Shown in pieces: positions 18,458 through 27,627 of a stretch of DNA of 64,000 nt; within the stretch, counting starts at the first letter, position 1; each line of letters starts with the position of its first letter. Below the pieces are notes generated by a model. The model was not told the DNA's origin, searched no databases, and saw only the letters and a program-made list of their open reading frames with translations. Both the position numbers and the translations under genes were made by a program. The stretch is from JADJGC01 sp964617645 (GTDB taxonomy: Bacteria > Zixibacteria > MSB-5A5 > CAIYYT01): the NCBI GenBank assembly GCA_964617645.1, contig CAZTYE010000001.1, positions 372,001 to 436,000 on the forward strand, written 5' to 3'.

Positions 18458-21307
18458 ATGAGAGGATTGCTTGCTGTCCCAATTTGCCTTTTGTTCGCAA
18501 TCTCAACGAATGTAGCCGCCTCCTTGTCAGGACTCGTCGAGTCGGATCGTTTGGCGCCGTCACTGGCCGCGAAGATTGCCAATGCCGACCGGCAGATTGC
18601 GGTTGTCGCGTTTCTCGAGACGAACGAACCGTCACTAATCGAAAGCCCGCTTGCGCAGTCCTTGCTGAAGACAGCGCGGCAGCGGGATTCGCACGCCGCG
18701 CTGCTTGATGACCTCAAGGCCAAAGTCTCACGACATCGCGAGACACGCGAATTGCTCGAATCATTGCAGCGTAGTGGCGCGATCAGCGGGCTACGGCAGT
18801 ATTGGATTACCGACGCGGTTGCTTTCACGGCGGATGCGGCTGTGATCGAAACACTACTGGACGTTTCGCAGATTCGTCGCATCGTCGACGATCGTCAGTT
18901 AGAACTGGTCGATCCGGTTTCGCAGACGGAATCGGTTTCAGGACTGGCCGGGTCAGACAATTCAATGGCTCAAATCGGCGCTCGCGCGATGTGGAATCTC
19001 GGCTATACCGGCCATGGCCGGCTCATCGCCAGTTTCGATACCGGTGTCGAGGGCAGCCATCCGGCATTGGCAGCGACCTGGAAAGGGAACGACAGCAGCT
19101 ATTCCGGCAGCGCCTGGTTTGATCCTTATGGCAGCGCGAATCCGGTTGATCTAAACGGGCACGGCACGCACACGATGGGATTGATGGTCGGACGCGACGG
19201 TGCGGACACGATTGGCGTAGCTTTCAATGCCCAATGGATATCGGCGGCGGTGATCGACCGCGGGCAGACGCTGAACAAGACGATCTCCGACATTTTGGAT
19301 GCATTCGAATGGGTAGCGGATCCGGACGGCAACCCGCAAACGGTAGCCGATCTTCCCGATGTGCTCTGCAACTCGTGGGGGATCCCGAAAGGTCTGTTCT
19401 CGCCGTGCGACAATACTTTCTTTGAGGCGATCGACAATCTTGAGGCGTTGGGTGTCGTAGTAATCTTTGCCAGCGGAAATGAAGGCCCGAACTTAGGGAC
19501 GATCCGCAATCCGGCCGACCGGACGACCAGCATGACCAACTCCTTCGCGGTCGGCGCGGTCGATCAAACACGATCGGATCTGATGATCGCCAACTTCTCG
19601 AGCCGTGGGCCGGCAAACTGCGATACTACCAAGGTCAAACCGGATCTCGTGGCGCCGGGCGTGAGCCTGCGCTCCAGCTACAAAGGTGGCGGATTTCGAC
19701 TCATGTCGGGAACTTCGATGGCCGCGCCACTGGTTGCCGGATGCGTGGCGCTGATGCGGGAATACAATCCCGACGCGACCGTAGAACAGATAAAGATGGC
19801 GTTGATCGAAACCAGCTCGGATCTGGGAATCGTCGGCAAAGACAACGAGTATGGCTGGGGCTTCGTCAATGTTCGGGAAGCGATTGAACTCCTCCCGCAG
19901 CCGATCAAGCCGCGAATCACGCTGGAGACCGTCCTGCTCAATCCGGCAAATGCCGAGTTTGGCATCGGTACGACGACACCGGTAGTCGTGAGCATTCAGA
20001 ACGGCGAGCCGTCCGCGATGCAAGTCGTAGGCACGCTGCGCAGCTCGAGTCCGCACGTCTATATTCTGGCGGGTGAATCTTCGTTCGGCAATCTCGCAAG
20101 CCTGGGATTGGCCGACAATAATCAGGCGCCGTTTATGGTCAAAGTCGATCACGAAGCCGAGCCCGGAGATGTCGCCGCATTCACAGTCGATTTTACGTCC
20201 ACGCAATTCGGCTATCTCAATAGCGTTGACTTTGAATTGACATTTGGCCAGCCGGTGATTGCAAGCGTTGAATTAGTCGCAACGCCGCGCCTAAACGCCG
20301 AAGTCACCAATTTCGGGGTTTGTCGGCGATTATACGACTATGCCGCCTCAGCCGATCTGCTCTCGCACATCGGGCTGATCTTCGCTACGGCCGACGGAAC
20401 GGTCTACGATGCGATGCCGGGGAATTTCGATTTTCGGGCCATGAGCGCAAATCAAAAGGCGACGAACGGCAGTTTGACACTTGTCAATTCGGTGATCGGT
20501 TCGGCAGATGATCTGATCGAGATTGAGCAACAAGTGCGCGCCGACGCGCAGCCGTTGGCGGCCAATTTTCTGCTGTATACGCTCCGGGTCACTAACCACT
20601 CAGGTTCGCCGCTTCAGGCATTCGGTTTGAGCGTTGACGCCGATCTGGCCGGCGGGGAAGTTGTCATCCTTGACGGTGGCGACTTTGTCTTTCGCAACAA
20701 CGGATACAATCGCTATCTCGGTGTGCGCTTGCTGCCGCAGGGAGCGCTGTTTGCGCGTTCGCTGGAAGGAGCGGATTACAAGTCCGGCATACTGACCGAC
20801 ACCGACCGTTGGCAGACGATCGTCTCCTCATCCGTGGGATTGAACGCCGGCAGTGCGGATCAAGCGGCGATCTTCGGTGTTAACTTTCAGGGCGTCAGTA
20901 TCCCGAACGAAGTAGGAATTGTCATCGCGTCAGGAAACAGCATGGACGAGATAAGATCCGCACTGCAAGCTGGGCAGCATGTGTTCCAGCAGGCCACCGA
21001 TGTCGACGACGACAACGGCATTCTGCCAACGACGTTTTCGCTGAGTCAGAACGTGCCGAATCCCTTCAATGCCGAAACGCGGATTGAGTTCAATCTGCCC
21101 AGCGCCGGCGATTATCAGTTGAGCATCATTAATTCTCTGGGCCAGACAGTGCGCGGCTTCAGCGGGCATGTTCTTGGCGCCGGAGCCGGTGAGATTTTCT
21201 GGGATGGCCGCGATAACTCGGGTTCCGACGTCGCCAGCGGAGTGTATTTTTATCGTCTGGAATTCAAAGGCAGCGCGCAAACAAAGCGAATGGTCCTGCT
21301 CAAGTAG
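18458..21307 (+). CDS. Secreted S8 (subtilisin-like) serine protease with C-terminal type A sorting domain
   Basis: A 949-residue protein from ATG 18458, preferred because the signal peptide then starts MRGLLAVPICLL; a TTG at 18440 is possible. Residues about 45-155 look like an I9-type propeptide. The catalytic triad is Asp194 (SFDTGVEGSHP), His235 (NGHGTHTMG) and Ser420 (GTSMAAPLVAG); the oxyanion Asn lies in FASGNEGPN. The long C-terminal part includes beta-sandwich sequence, then a FlgD-like sorting domain (FSLSQNVPNPFNAETRIEF, GVYFYRLEFKG, ending KRMVLLK). Type IX substrates typically end this way, so export to the cell surface is inferred. Stands alone; possible role in nutrient release or processing of surface proteins. 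Confidence 0.92.
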   Translation: MRGLLAVPICLLFAISTNVAASLSGLVESDRLAPSLAAKIANADRQIAVVAFLETNEPSLIESPLAQSLLKTARQRDSHAALLDDLKAKVSRHRETRELLESLQRSGAISGLRQYWITDAVAFTADAAVIETLLDVSQIRRIVDDRQLELVDPVSQTESVSGLAGSDNSMAQIGARAMWNLGYTGHGRLIASFDTGVEGSHPALAATWKGNDSSYSGSAWFDPYGSANPVDLNGHGTHTMGLMVGRDGADTIGVAFNAQWISAAVIDRGQTLNKTISDILDAFEWVADPDGNPQTVADLPDVLCNSWGIPKGLFSPCDNTFFEAIDNLEALGVVVIFASGNEGPNLGTIRNPADRTTSMTNSFAVGAVDQTRSDLMIANFSSRGPANCDTTKVKPDLVAPGVSLRSSYKGGGFRLMSGTSMAAPLVAGCVALMREYNPDATVEQIKMALIETSSDLGIVGKDNEYGWGFVNVREAIELLPQPIKPRITLETVLLNPANAEFGIGTTTPVVVSIQNGEPSAMQVVGTLRSSSPHVYILAGESSFGNLASLGLADNNQAPFMVKVDHEAEPGDVAAFTVDFTSTQFGYLNSVDFELTFGQPVIASVELVATPRLNAEVTNFGVCRRLYDYAASADLLSHIGLIFATADGTVYDAMPGNFDFRAMSANQKATNGSLTLVNSVIGSADDLIEIEQQVRADAQPLAANFLLYTLRVTNHSGSPLQAFGLSVDADLAGGEVVILDGGDFVFRNNGYNRYLGVRLLPQGALFARSLEGADYKSGILTDTDRWQTIVSSSVGLNAGSADQAAIFGVNFQGVSIPNEVGIVIASGNSMDEIRSALQAGQHVFQQATDVDDDNGILPTTFSLSQNVPNPFNAETRIEFNLPSAGDYQLSIINSLGQTVRGFSGHVLGAGAGEIFWDGRDNSGSDVASGVYFYRLEFKGSAQTKRMVLLK

Positions 21308-21345
21308 TCGCCGTTGGACTTAGAAACGCCGACTCTGAAGTGCGA

Positions 21346-21374
21346 TTGACTATTCTCACAAATCTCTCTATCAT
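21346..21374 (+). promoter_or_regulatory. Sigma-70-like promoter of the ecfT-truA operon, apparently leaderless
   Basis: TTGACT (21346-21351), a 17-bp spacer and TATCAT (21369-21374). The ATG of ecfT begins only 9 bases after the -10 element, where transcription would start, and no Shine-Dalgarno site is present. This fits a leaderless mRNA. Confidence 0.65.
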
Positions 21375-21383
21375 CAACTCCTG

Positions 21384-22133
21384 ATGCAGAATCGGAGCGG
21401 AGTCGATCCCCGCGTGCGACTGGCCGCGGTTGCCGTGCCGGGCGTGTTGGCCAGTATCACACTTCAGCCATGGGCGATGCTGCTGCTCTTCGCGACGGTC
21501 GTGGCGCTGCAATTCTGGGCGCGCGTGCGATTCGCCGATATCCGGCGAGTCATGCCGCTGCTGATCCTGGCCTGCGGCCTGATTCTCGTTCTCCATCTGG
21601 TCTTCACGAAGTCTGATCAGACGTTTCCCGCATTCGGAATGTCACTACCCGGCCCTTTGCGCACCGGATTGCTCTATAGTTGGCGCATGGTCATTTTTGT
21701 CGGTTTGGCACTTTCGTTTGCGAGGTTGATCCGGGCGCACGAGTTCGCTGAGATTGTCTGGCGTTCGCTGGCGCTTCTCAGAGTGTTTCGAGTTCCTGCG
21801 AATAGCCTGGGGCTGGCGCTGACGCTTGCAGTTCGCTTCATACCGACTATCCGCCAAGAGTACGAGCGCATTCGGTTAGCGCAGCAGCTCCGCGGCGCAA
21901 AATCGGTCGGCGGTTTGTTCGCGCGGACGCGCTCTTTCGTTCCGCTGCTTGTACCGGTGTTTACTTCGAGTCTGCGACGCAGCGAGACACTTGGCGATGC
22001 GCTGGAGGTTCGCGGCTGGGGTGTGGCTGCGCGGCGGACCTTTTTCAAGGAGTGGCGCATGCGACAGGCTGACTGGATAATCTCCGCTCTGCTCTTCGCT
22101 CTGACAATAGGCGTGTGGGTGCTGTCGCGATGA
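21384..22133 (+). CDS. EcfT/CbiQ-type energy-coupling-factor transporter transmembrane protein
   Basis: A 249-residue protein with about five membrane helices and the EcfT signature: LALTLAVRFIPTIRQEYERI followed by AQQLRGA, and then the second coupling motif ALEVRGWG. These Arg-Gly motifs dock onto the paired EcfA ATPases. In ECF transporters EcfT joins a substrate-specific S component to the ATPases for vitamin or metal uptake. No EcfA or S component gene is in this window, so the partners must be elsewhere or upstream of unrelated genes. The ecfT-truA order is a known arrangement in other bacteria. Its stop overlaps the truA start (ATGA). Confidence 0.85.
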   Translation: MQNRSGVDPRVRLAAVAVPGVLASITLQPWAMLLLFATVVALQFWARVRFADIRRVMPLLILACGLILVLHLVFTKSDQTFPAFGMSLPGPLRTGLLYSWRMVIFVGLALSFARLIRAHEFAEIVWRSLALLRVFRVPANSLGLALTLAVRFIPTIRQEYERIRLAQQLRGAKSVGGLFARTRSFVPLLVPVFTSSLRRSETLGDALEVRGWGVAARRTFFKEWRMRQADWIISALLFALTIGVWVLSR

Positions 22134-22861
22134 GGAATATCCTGCTGCGGTTCGAGTTCGTCGGCACTGACTTCGCCGGGTGGCAACGGCAAAAGAGCGA
22201 AACGACGATCCAGCAGTTGATTGAAGATGCGATCACGAAAGTCACGGGCAAAGCCGGCGCCCTTACGGGATGCGGGCGCACCGATGCCGGCGTGCACGCC
22301 GAAGACTACATCGCGAATTTCCACACCGAGTCGCGAATCCCGGCGGATCGCTTCGCGCCGGCGCTTCAGACCAAGTTGCCGGCCAGCATCCGGCTGCGGC
22401 AGTCGAGTGAAGTTCGCGCCGGGTTCAATGCGCGGCGCAATTCCTACGAAAAAACATACCGTTATCAGATCTTTCTCGGCCAGAGTGTCTTCTGCCACAA
22501 TTTTTGGTGGGAATTCGACGGCGAGCTGAATATTGAGATTCTCCGCGCCTGTGCCGGCAGAATCACGGGCCGGCACGATTTTTCGGGTTTTTGTGTGACG
22601 CAATCGCGCAAGGCGGACAATCACTGCGTGATCAAACAAGCGACTTGGCGGCGCGTCGGACGCAAGCTATATTTCCGGATTACCGGCGACCGGTTCTTGC
22701 ACCACATGGTGAGATTTCTGGTCGGAGCGCAGGTGGAAGTCGCCGGCGGCAAACGATCGTTCGAGGATTTCGTCGCGATGCTCACAGATCCGGAACGGCA
22801 GCGGGCGAAGTATCCGGCGCCGGCGGCGGGGCTGTATTTGCAGAAAGTCAAGTTTCGATAG
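22130..22861 (+). CDS. truA: tRNA pseudouridine(38-40) synthase TruA
   Basis: A 243-residue protein; start ATG 22130 overlaps the preceding TGA. Key features: FEFVGTDFAGWQRQ near the N-terminus, the catalytic Asp52 in GCGRTDAGVHA, and GDRFLHHMVRFLVG near the C-terminus. It isomerises uridines 38-40 in the anticodon stem-loop of tRNAs. Length and motifs are normal for the family. Confidence 0.96.
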   Translation: MRNILLRFEFVGTDFAGWQRQKSETTIQQLIEDAITKVTGKAGALTGCGRTDAGVHAEDYIANFHTESRIPADRFAPALQTKLPASIRLRQSSEVRAGFNARRNSYEKTYRYQIFLGQSVFCHNFWWEFDGELNIEILRACAGRITGRHDFSGFCVTQSRKADNHCVIKQATWRRVGRKLYFRITGDRFLHHMVRFLVGAQVEVAGGKRSFEDFVAMLTDPERQRAKYPAPAAGLYLQKVKFR

Positions 22862-22875
22862 TTGGGAGAGTGGGA

Positions 22876-23523
22876 ATGAAGTTTTTCATCGACACGGCGA
22901 ACATTGATGAAATCAAGCAGGCCGCTTCTCTGGGCGTGCTCGACGGCGTGACGACAAATCCGTCGCTGGTCGCCAAAGAGAAGGGAAAGTTCGAAGACAT
23001 TCTCAAAGCGATTTGCGAAATCGTCGACGGGCCGATTTCTGCGGAAGTTACGGCGACCGATTACGAGGGGATGCTACGCGAAGGACGCGCACTGGCAAAG
23101 ATTCACGAAAACATCGTTGTCAAATGTCCGTGTATCAAAGCCGGCCTGCAGGCGACGAAGACGTTTGCGGAAGAGGGGATCGGCGTAAATTTGACGCTGG
23201 TGTTTTCGCCGACGCAAGCCATCATGGCGGCCAAAGCGGGTGCGCGTTTCGTGTCGCCGTTCATCGGCCGACTCGACGACATCTCCACCGACGGCATGCT
23301 ATTGATCAAGCAGATCGTTCAGATCTACGAAAATTACGCTTTCGATACGGAAGTGCTGGTGGCGTCCGTGCGGCATCCCATGCACGTCGTCGAGGCGGGA
23401 TTACTGGGCGCGGATATCTGCACGATGCCGTTTAATGTCATTGATAAGCTGATCCAACATCCGCTTACCGATATCGGTCTCCAGAAGTTCCTTGACGACT
23501 GGAAGAAGACACAGGGGCGCTGA
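22876..23523 (+). CDS. Transaldolase / fructose-6-phosphate aldolase family protein (short form)
   Basis: A 215-residue protein of the small transaldolase (TalC/Fsa) group. MKFFIDTANIDEI and GVTTNPSL are diagnostic, and the Schiff-base Lys83 lies in IVVKCP. A GGGAGAGTGGGA stretch before ATG 22876 supplies the ribosome-binding site; the open frame upstream overlaps truA and is not real. It links the pentose phosphate pathway to glycolysis (sedoheptulose-7-phosphate and glyceraldehyde-3-phosphate exchange), or cleaves fructose-6-phosphate. Sequence alone does not separate the two activities. Confidence 0.92.
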   Translation: MKFFIDTANIDEIKQAASLGVLDGVTTNPSLVAKEKGKFEDILKAICEIVDGPISAEVTATDYEGMLREGRALAKIHENIVVKCPCIKAGLQATKTFAEEGIGVNLTLVFSPTQAIMAAKAGARFVSPFIGRLDDISTDGMLLIKQIVQIYENYAFDTEVLVASVRHPMHVVEAGLLGADICTMPFNVIDKLIQHPLTDIGLQKFLDDWKKTQGR

Positions 23524-24815
23524 TGATACCGCGTTATACGCCCAAGGATATCGGCGCACTGTGGACGGACGAACACAAGTTCGATACCTGGCTCAAAGTC
23601 GAATTGGCCGTTGCGGAAGTTCAGGCAGGGATGGGAATGATTCCCAAATCGGCTTACCGGCAGCTCAAGTCCAGGGCCAAATATTCAGTCAAACGGATCG
23701 ACCAAATCGAAGCGGAAGTTAAGCACGACGTAATCGCTTTCTTGACGTCGGTATCGGAGCATGTCGGTCCGGCAGCGAAGTTTCTTCATTACGGGATGAC
23801 CTCATCGGATCTGGTTGACACGGCCAACGGCGTAACAATGAGAGAAGCCGGAGAGTTGATCCTCTCGAAAGTCGATCTGGCGATTCGCGAAGTGCGCAAG
23901 AAAGCGATTCGCTACAAAAAGACGCCGTGCATCGGCCGGACTCACGGTGTGCACGCGGAACCGACGATTTTGGGATTGAAGTTTCTGCTTTGGTATATGG
24001 AACTCCGGCGCCAACGGGAGCGGCTTGAGCGAGCGATCAAATCCGTCGCCGTGGGCAAGATTTCGGGAGCGGTGGGAAACTACGCCAATCTTGATCCCAA
24101 GATCGAAGCGGCCGTATGTCGCAAGCTTATGATTGCACCGGCGCCGATTTCGACGCAGGTAATTCAGCGGGACCGACACGCGGAGTTTGTGGCGGCGATA
24201 GCGCTCTTGGGCGCCTCGCTGGAAAAGTTTGCGACCGAAATTCGCGCGTTGCAGAAGACCGAGGTTTTGGAACTGGAGGAAGGATTTTCCAAGGGCCAGA
24301 AGGGATCATCGGCGATGCCGCACAAACGCAATCCGATCACCTGCGAGCGCATCGCGGGATTGGCGCGCGTGCTGCGCGGCAACATGGTGGCAGCATACGA
24401 AAACGTCGCGCTCTGGCACGAACGCGATATTACGCACTCATCAGTCGAGCGCGTGATTCTTCCCGACACAACGATTCTCGTTACCTACATGCTCAATCTC
24501 TTCACCCAAGTGATGCAGAATCTGCAGGTCTATCCGAGGAATCTGAAGCGCAATCTTGAGCTGACCGGCGGTCTCTATTTCAGCGGTCGATTGCTGCTCA
24601 AACTCGCGGAGGCCTGTGGATCACGCGAGACGGCGTATCGTTTGGTGCAGCGCAATGCGATGGCCGGGTGGCGCGGCGAAGGGAAATTCACTGCTTTGGT
24701 AATGGACGACGCTGACATACGTAAACATCTGAAACCGGCACAAATCGCGGAGTGCTTCGATTTGAACTACTACTTCCGCAATATTGACAAAATTTTCAAG
24801 AAGTGTCTCGGATGA
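23523..24815 (+). CDS. purB: Adenylosuccinate lyase
   Basis: A 430-residue protein with the fumarase/aspartase-superfamily signature GSSAMPHKRNP at residues 261-271; the catalytic Ser is 262 or 263. Other marks are HYGMTSSDLVDT and RTHGVHAEP. It releases fumarate from SAICAR and from adenylosuccinate in purine synthesis. The ATG shares its first base with the TGA of the transaldolase gene. It fits with purS and purQ further along the operon. Confidence 0.96.
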   Translation: MIPRYTPKDIGALWTDEHKFDTWLKVELAVAEVQAGMGMIPKSAYRQLKSRAKYSVKRIDQIEAEVKHDVIAFLTSVSEHVGPAAKFLHYGMTSSDLVDTANGVTMREAGELILSKVDLAIREVRKKAIRYKKTPCIGRTHGVHAEPTILGLKFLLWYMELRRQRERLERAIKSVAVGKISGAVGNYANLDPKIEAAVCRKLMIAPAPISTQVIQRDRHAEFVAAIALLGASLEKFATEIRALQKTEVLELEEGFSKGQKGSSAMPHKRNPITCERIAGLARVLRGNMVAAYENVALWHERDITHSSVERVILPDTTILVTYMLNLFTQVMQNLQVYPRNLKRNLELTGGLYFSGRLLLKLAEACGSRETAYRLVQRNAMAGWRGEGKFTALVMDDADIRKHLKPAQIAECFDLNYYFRNIDKIFKKCLG

Positions 24816-25462
24816 AAATCGCGAGCGACGGCTGGTTTTTCGTCATTCCTGCGTTCGCATTGGCGGCAGTGTTGTGGCTATCAGGGCTGGGACTGTCGAG
24901 CGTTCTGCTGCTGACCTTAGCCGTATTGGCTACTCTCGCGACCGGGTTTGTTGCCTATTTTTTTCGTGATCCGGAACGGACACCACCGCCGGGTGAGAAT
25001 CTGGTGCTGTCTCCGGGTGACGGGACTATTTTGATAGCCGAAAAACGCCGAGGTACGGACGGTAGAGAGTATCAACTCGTTTCGATCTTTCTTTCGGTGT
25101 TCAATGTGCACGTTAACCGAATTCCGATATCCGGGCGGGTTATTCATGTCCGGCACGTACCGGGTAAGTTTCACAAGGCGTTCGAAGCGGCCGCCGTCAC
25201 GGAGAACGAGCGCACCGAGATTACGATTAAATCGGGTTTTGGCGAAGTCAGTTTCGCGCAGGTAGCGGGGATACTGGCGCGACGAATCGTCTGCCGCCTC
25301 AATCAGAATGATATCGTGACGCGCGGGCATCGTTTCGGGCTGATTCGGTTCGGTTCCCGGATCGATCTTTTCCTGAGTCCGTCCGTACTACTGGATGTGA
25401 AACCAGGCGATAAGGTCGCCGGCGGAGAGAGCATAATTGGACGATTCGCGAAGAATGGCTAA
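24812..25462 (+). CDS. psd: Phosphatidylserine decarboxylase proenzyme (short, PSD-B type)
   Basis: A 216-residue protein. The start ATG 24812 overlaps the purB stop (ATGA). Two hydrophobic N-terminal helices are followed by AYFFRDPERTPP, the HVNRIPISGRV catalytic region, and the self-cleavage site RFGSR; cleavage before Ser182 would create the pyruvoyl group. It makes phosphatidylethanolamine from phosphatidylserine in the inner membrane. The next gene, pssA, supplies its substrate. Confidence 0.94.
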   Translation: MKIASDGWFFVIPAFALAAVLWLSGLGLSSVLLLTLAVLATLATGFVAYFFRDPERTPPPGENLVLSPGDGTILIAEKRRGTDGREYQLVSIFLSVFNVHVNRIPISGRVIHVRHVPGKFHKAFEAAAVTENERTEITIKSGFGEVSFAQVAGILARRIVCRLNQNDIVTRGHRFGLIRFGSRIDLFLSPSVLLDVKPGDKVAGGESIIGRFAKNG

Positions 25463-26183
25463 CTTCCGTGGGATATTCCCCGGTGCGTTTACGATGGCGA
25501 ACATGCTGTGCGGCTTTTTCGCCATAATTTCGACGCATCACGGCGAGGTCACCCGCGCGGCGTGGTTGATCATTCTCGCGGGATTCATTGATGCTCTCGA
25601 CGGCAAGGTCGCGCGGTTGGCGCGGGGAACGAGTCATTTCGGGAAAGAACTCGATTCGCTGGCGGATATAGTCAGCTTTGGACTGGCGCCGGCGTTCTTG
25701 GTTTGGATGGCATGCTTAAACGATTTCGACCGCTGGGGTTTTATGCCGGCGGCCGTGTTTATCATGGCCGGGGCGTTCCGCCTTGCTCGCTACAATGTCA
25801 TCTCCGATCCGCACGCCAAGTCGCATTTCGTCGGTTTGCCGATCCCGCTCGCCGCGCTGGCGATTTGTTCTTACATCATTGGCAGCATGAGTCTGTGGAA
25901 AGAGATTCGCTATCCGGAATTCGTCGTCACCATGGTGATCGGCCTGTCGGCGCTCATGATCTCGACGGTGATCTACGACTCGCTGCCGGAGCGCTGGGAC
26001 CGCAGAGAAAACCGTTGGCGAATTGTGATCCTTATCATATTCTTGGTCGCAATGCTGATCAAGCCGCGGTTGGTGCTATTTCCGTTCCTGGCCGCGTATA
26101 TTCTTTTTGGTGTTGGCCGGGAAGCGGTGCGGATAATCAACAATACGCGGCGAAACACGCGGGAAAGAAAGCATGTCGAATAG
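25455..26183 (+). CDS. pssA: CDP-diacylglycerol-serine O-phosphatidyltransferase
   Basis: A 242-residue membrane protein starting at ATG 25455, overlapping the psd stop by eight bases. It carries the CDP-alcohol phosphotransferase motif: an aspartate-rich stretch beginning DALDGKVARLARG, then GKELDSLADIVSFG. It condenses CDP-diacylglycerol with serine. Psd and PssA together make phosphatidylethanolamine. Confidence 0.94.
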   Translation: MANFRGIFPGAFTMANMLCGFFAIISTHHGEVTRAAWLIILAGFIDALDGKVARLARGTSHFGKELDSLADIVSFGLAPAFLVWMACLNDFDRWGFMPAAVFIMAGAFRLARYNVISDPHAKSHFVGLPIPLAALAICSYIIGSMSLWKEIRYPEFVVTMVIGLSALMISTVIYDSLPERWDRRENRWRIVILIIFLVAMLIKPRLVLFPFLAAYILFGVGREAVRIINNTRRNTRERKHVE

Positions 26184-26424
26184 AAAGAAAGTGGTTTGCC
26201 GGGTGCGTCTCAAGGAAGGCGTGCTCGATCCGCAGGGCGTGACGATTCGCCATGCCCTCGAGCAATTGGGGTTCAAGGATGTTGTCGATGTTCGCTCCGG
26301 TCGGGTGTTCGAGTTGACATTCAAAGACGGCGTCAACGGCGATTTGCGCCGTCAAGCCGAAGAGATTTGTCGCAAAGTGCTGGCAAATCCGGTAATCGAA
26401 GAATTCGAGGTCGGGGAGAAGTAA
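26173..26424 (+). CDS. purS: Phosphoribosylformylglycinamidine synthase subunit PurS
   Basis: An 83-residue protein typical in length. It has VRLKEGVLDPQG followed by AL..LGF..V.DVR.GRVFEL. PurS bridges PurL and PurQ in the three-part FGAM synthase. The start overlaps the end of pssA, and the stop overlaps the purQ ATG. No purL is in the window. Confidence 0.94.
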   Translation: MSNRKKVVCRVRLKEGVLDPQGVTIRHALEQLGFKDVVDVRSGRVFELTFKDGVNGDLRRQAEEICRKVLANPVIEEFEVGEK

Positions 26425-27128
26425 TGCGTTTCGGAATCGTGACGTTTCCGGGATCGAACTGTGATCATGACGCGCTCATGGTGGCGCGCGATCAGCTCGC
26501 AGCGCAGGCCGATTTCATCTGGCACAAGGATGCGGATGTAAGCGGCTTTGACTGTATCATCCTGCCGGGCGGGTTCTCCTACGGCGACTATTTGCGCTCC
26601 GGCGCGATTGCGCGATTTTCACCGGTGATGAAGTCGGTGGTTAAATACGCCAACGACGGCGGGCTGGTGATTGGGATCTGTAACGGATTCCAGGTCTTGC
26701 TCGAGTCGGGCATGCTGCCGGGCGCGATGCTGCGCAATCGGGATTTACGGTTCATTTGCCGGCACGTGTACCTGCGCTGCGAGACCAGCGATTCGCCGTT
26801 TTCGAATCAGATTGCGGTCGGCGATGTGCTTAAGATTCCGATCGCACACACGGACGGCAACTACTATTGGTATCCGGACGATGTCGCTGAATTGGAGCGC
26901 CAGGGTCAGATTATTTTCCGCTATTGCACCCCGGCCGGTGAACTTTCAGCTGCCGCCAATCCCAACGGCAGCGTTCACAACATCGCCGGTATCTGCAACA
27001 AGGGGCGCAATGTGTTCGGAATGATGCCGCATCCGGAACGCGCATCGGAAGCTTTGCTTGGCTCGGCGGACGGGATCAGAGTTTTCCAATCAATCATGCA
27101 CCACGTCGGCGCGAGGGTTGCGGTTTGA
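26424..27128 (+). CDS. purQ: Phosphoribosylformylglycinamidine synthase subunit PurQ (glutaminase)
   Basis: A 234-residue class I glutamine amidotransferase. It begins MRFGIVTFPGSNCD and has ILPGGFSYGDYLRSGAIA, the nucleophile Cys in GICNGFQVL, and the catalytic His-x-Glu in MMPHPERA. It delivers ammonia to PurL for FGAM synthesis. The ATG at 26424 overlaps the purS stop; the longer open frame starting at 26196 lies over purS and is rejected. Confidence 0.96.
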   Translation: MRFGIVTFPGSNCDHDALMVARDQLAAQADFIWHKDADVSGFDCIILPGGFSYGDYLRSGAIARFSPVMKSVVKYANDGGLVIGICNGFQVLLESGMLPGAMLRNRDLRFICRHVYLRCETSDSPFSNQIAVGDVLKIPIAHTDGNYYWYPDDVAELERQGQIIFRYCTPAGELSAAANPNGSVHNIAGICNKGRNVFGMMPHPERASEALLGSADGIRVFQSIMHHVGARVAV

Positions 27129-27391
27129 AGCGCAGCGAGATCGTCTTTTTGATCGTCTCACTGTTATTGGCCGGAGTAGCCGGTGGCGTTCTGGGAGATA
27201 TTATCGGCGGCTTCCTTCCCGACGGGGCAGCTAAGACGTTGTTCCAGAAGAACTTACCTGTCGGTTTTGAGCCGTTCACACTCGATTTGTACGCGATCAG
27301 CTTCACGTTGGGTTTGATGATCAAGATCAATTTCGTGAGCGTATTGTTTATGGTTATGGTACTTATTTACTTTCGCTGGTGGTATATTTAG
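27125..27391 (+). CDS. Small membrane protein, DUF4321-like
   Basis: An 88-residue protein with two hydrophobic helices (about 7-27 and 58-84) and a glycine-rich GGVLGDIIGGFLP turn, which I associate with DUF4321. It starts with TTG at 27125, overlapping the purQ stop by four bases. The role is unknown. Placement between purQ and tatA suggests a housekeeping membrane function. Confidence 0.75.
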   Translation: MKRSEIVFLIVSLLLAGVAGGVLGDIIGGFLPDGAAKTLFQKNLPVGFEPFTLDLYAISFTLGLMIKINFVSVLFMVMVLIYFRWWYI

Positions 27392-27414
27392 GGGCAGTGT
27401 AAGGAGCGACAGGC

Positions 27415-27627
27415 ATGCCGAATTTAGGATTCCAGGAACTGCTGATCATTTTTCTGATCGTGCTGTTCTTGTTTGGCGCGAAGAAGATCCCCGATATCGC
27501 CGCCGGTCTGGGTCGCGGTATCCGCGATTTCAAACGCGCGATGAAAGACACCGGCGACGAAATTCAGAAGGCGGCTTCGACCAATGAAGCCGACAAACAA
27601 TCCGGCGCGGGTGAGAAAAAGGAATGA
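27415..27627 (+). CDS. tatA: Sec-independent protein translocase subunit TatA
   Basis: A 70-residue protein with the TatA layout: an N-terminal membrane helix (LLIIFLIVLFLFGAKKIPD), the FG hinge, an amphipathic helix (LGRGIRDFKRAMKD) and a charged tail. It forms the pore of the twin-arginine export pathway. TatC is not in the window. An AAGGAGCGA ribosome-binding site precedes the ATG. Confidence 0.93.
   Translation: MPNLGFQELLIIFLIVLFLFGAKKIPDIAAGLGRGIRDFKRAMKDTGDEIQKAASTNEADKQSGAGEKKE

Noticed and set aside
22591..22875. N-terminal extension of the transaldolase frame into truA
   Set aside because: The family start motif begins at 22876, with a ribosome-binding site; the extension is out-of-frame truA sequence. 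The same applies to extensions of purQ (26196), dusB (46672), larC (48383) and etfA (49584).
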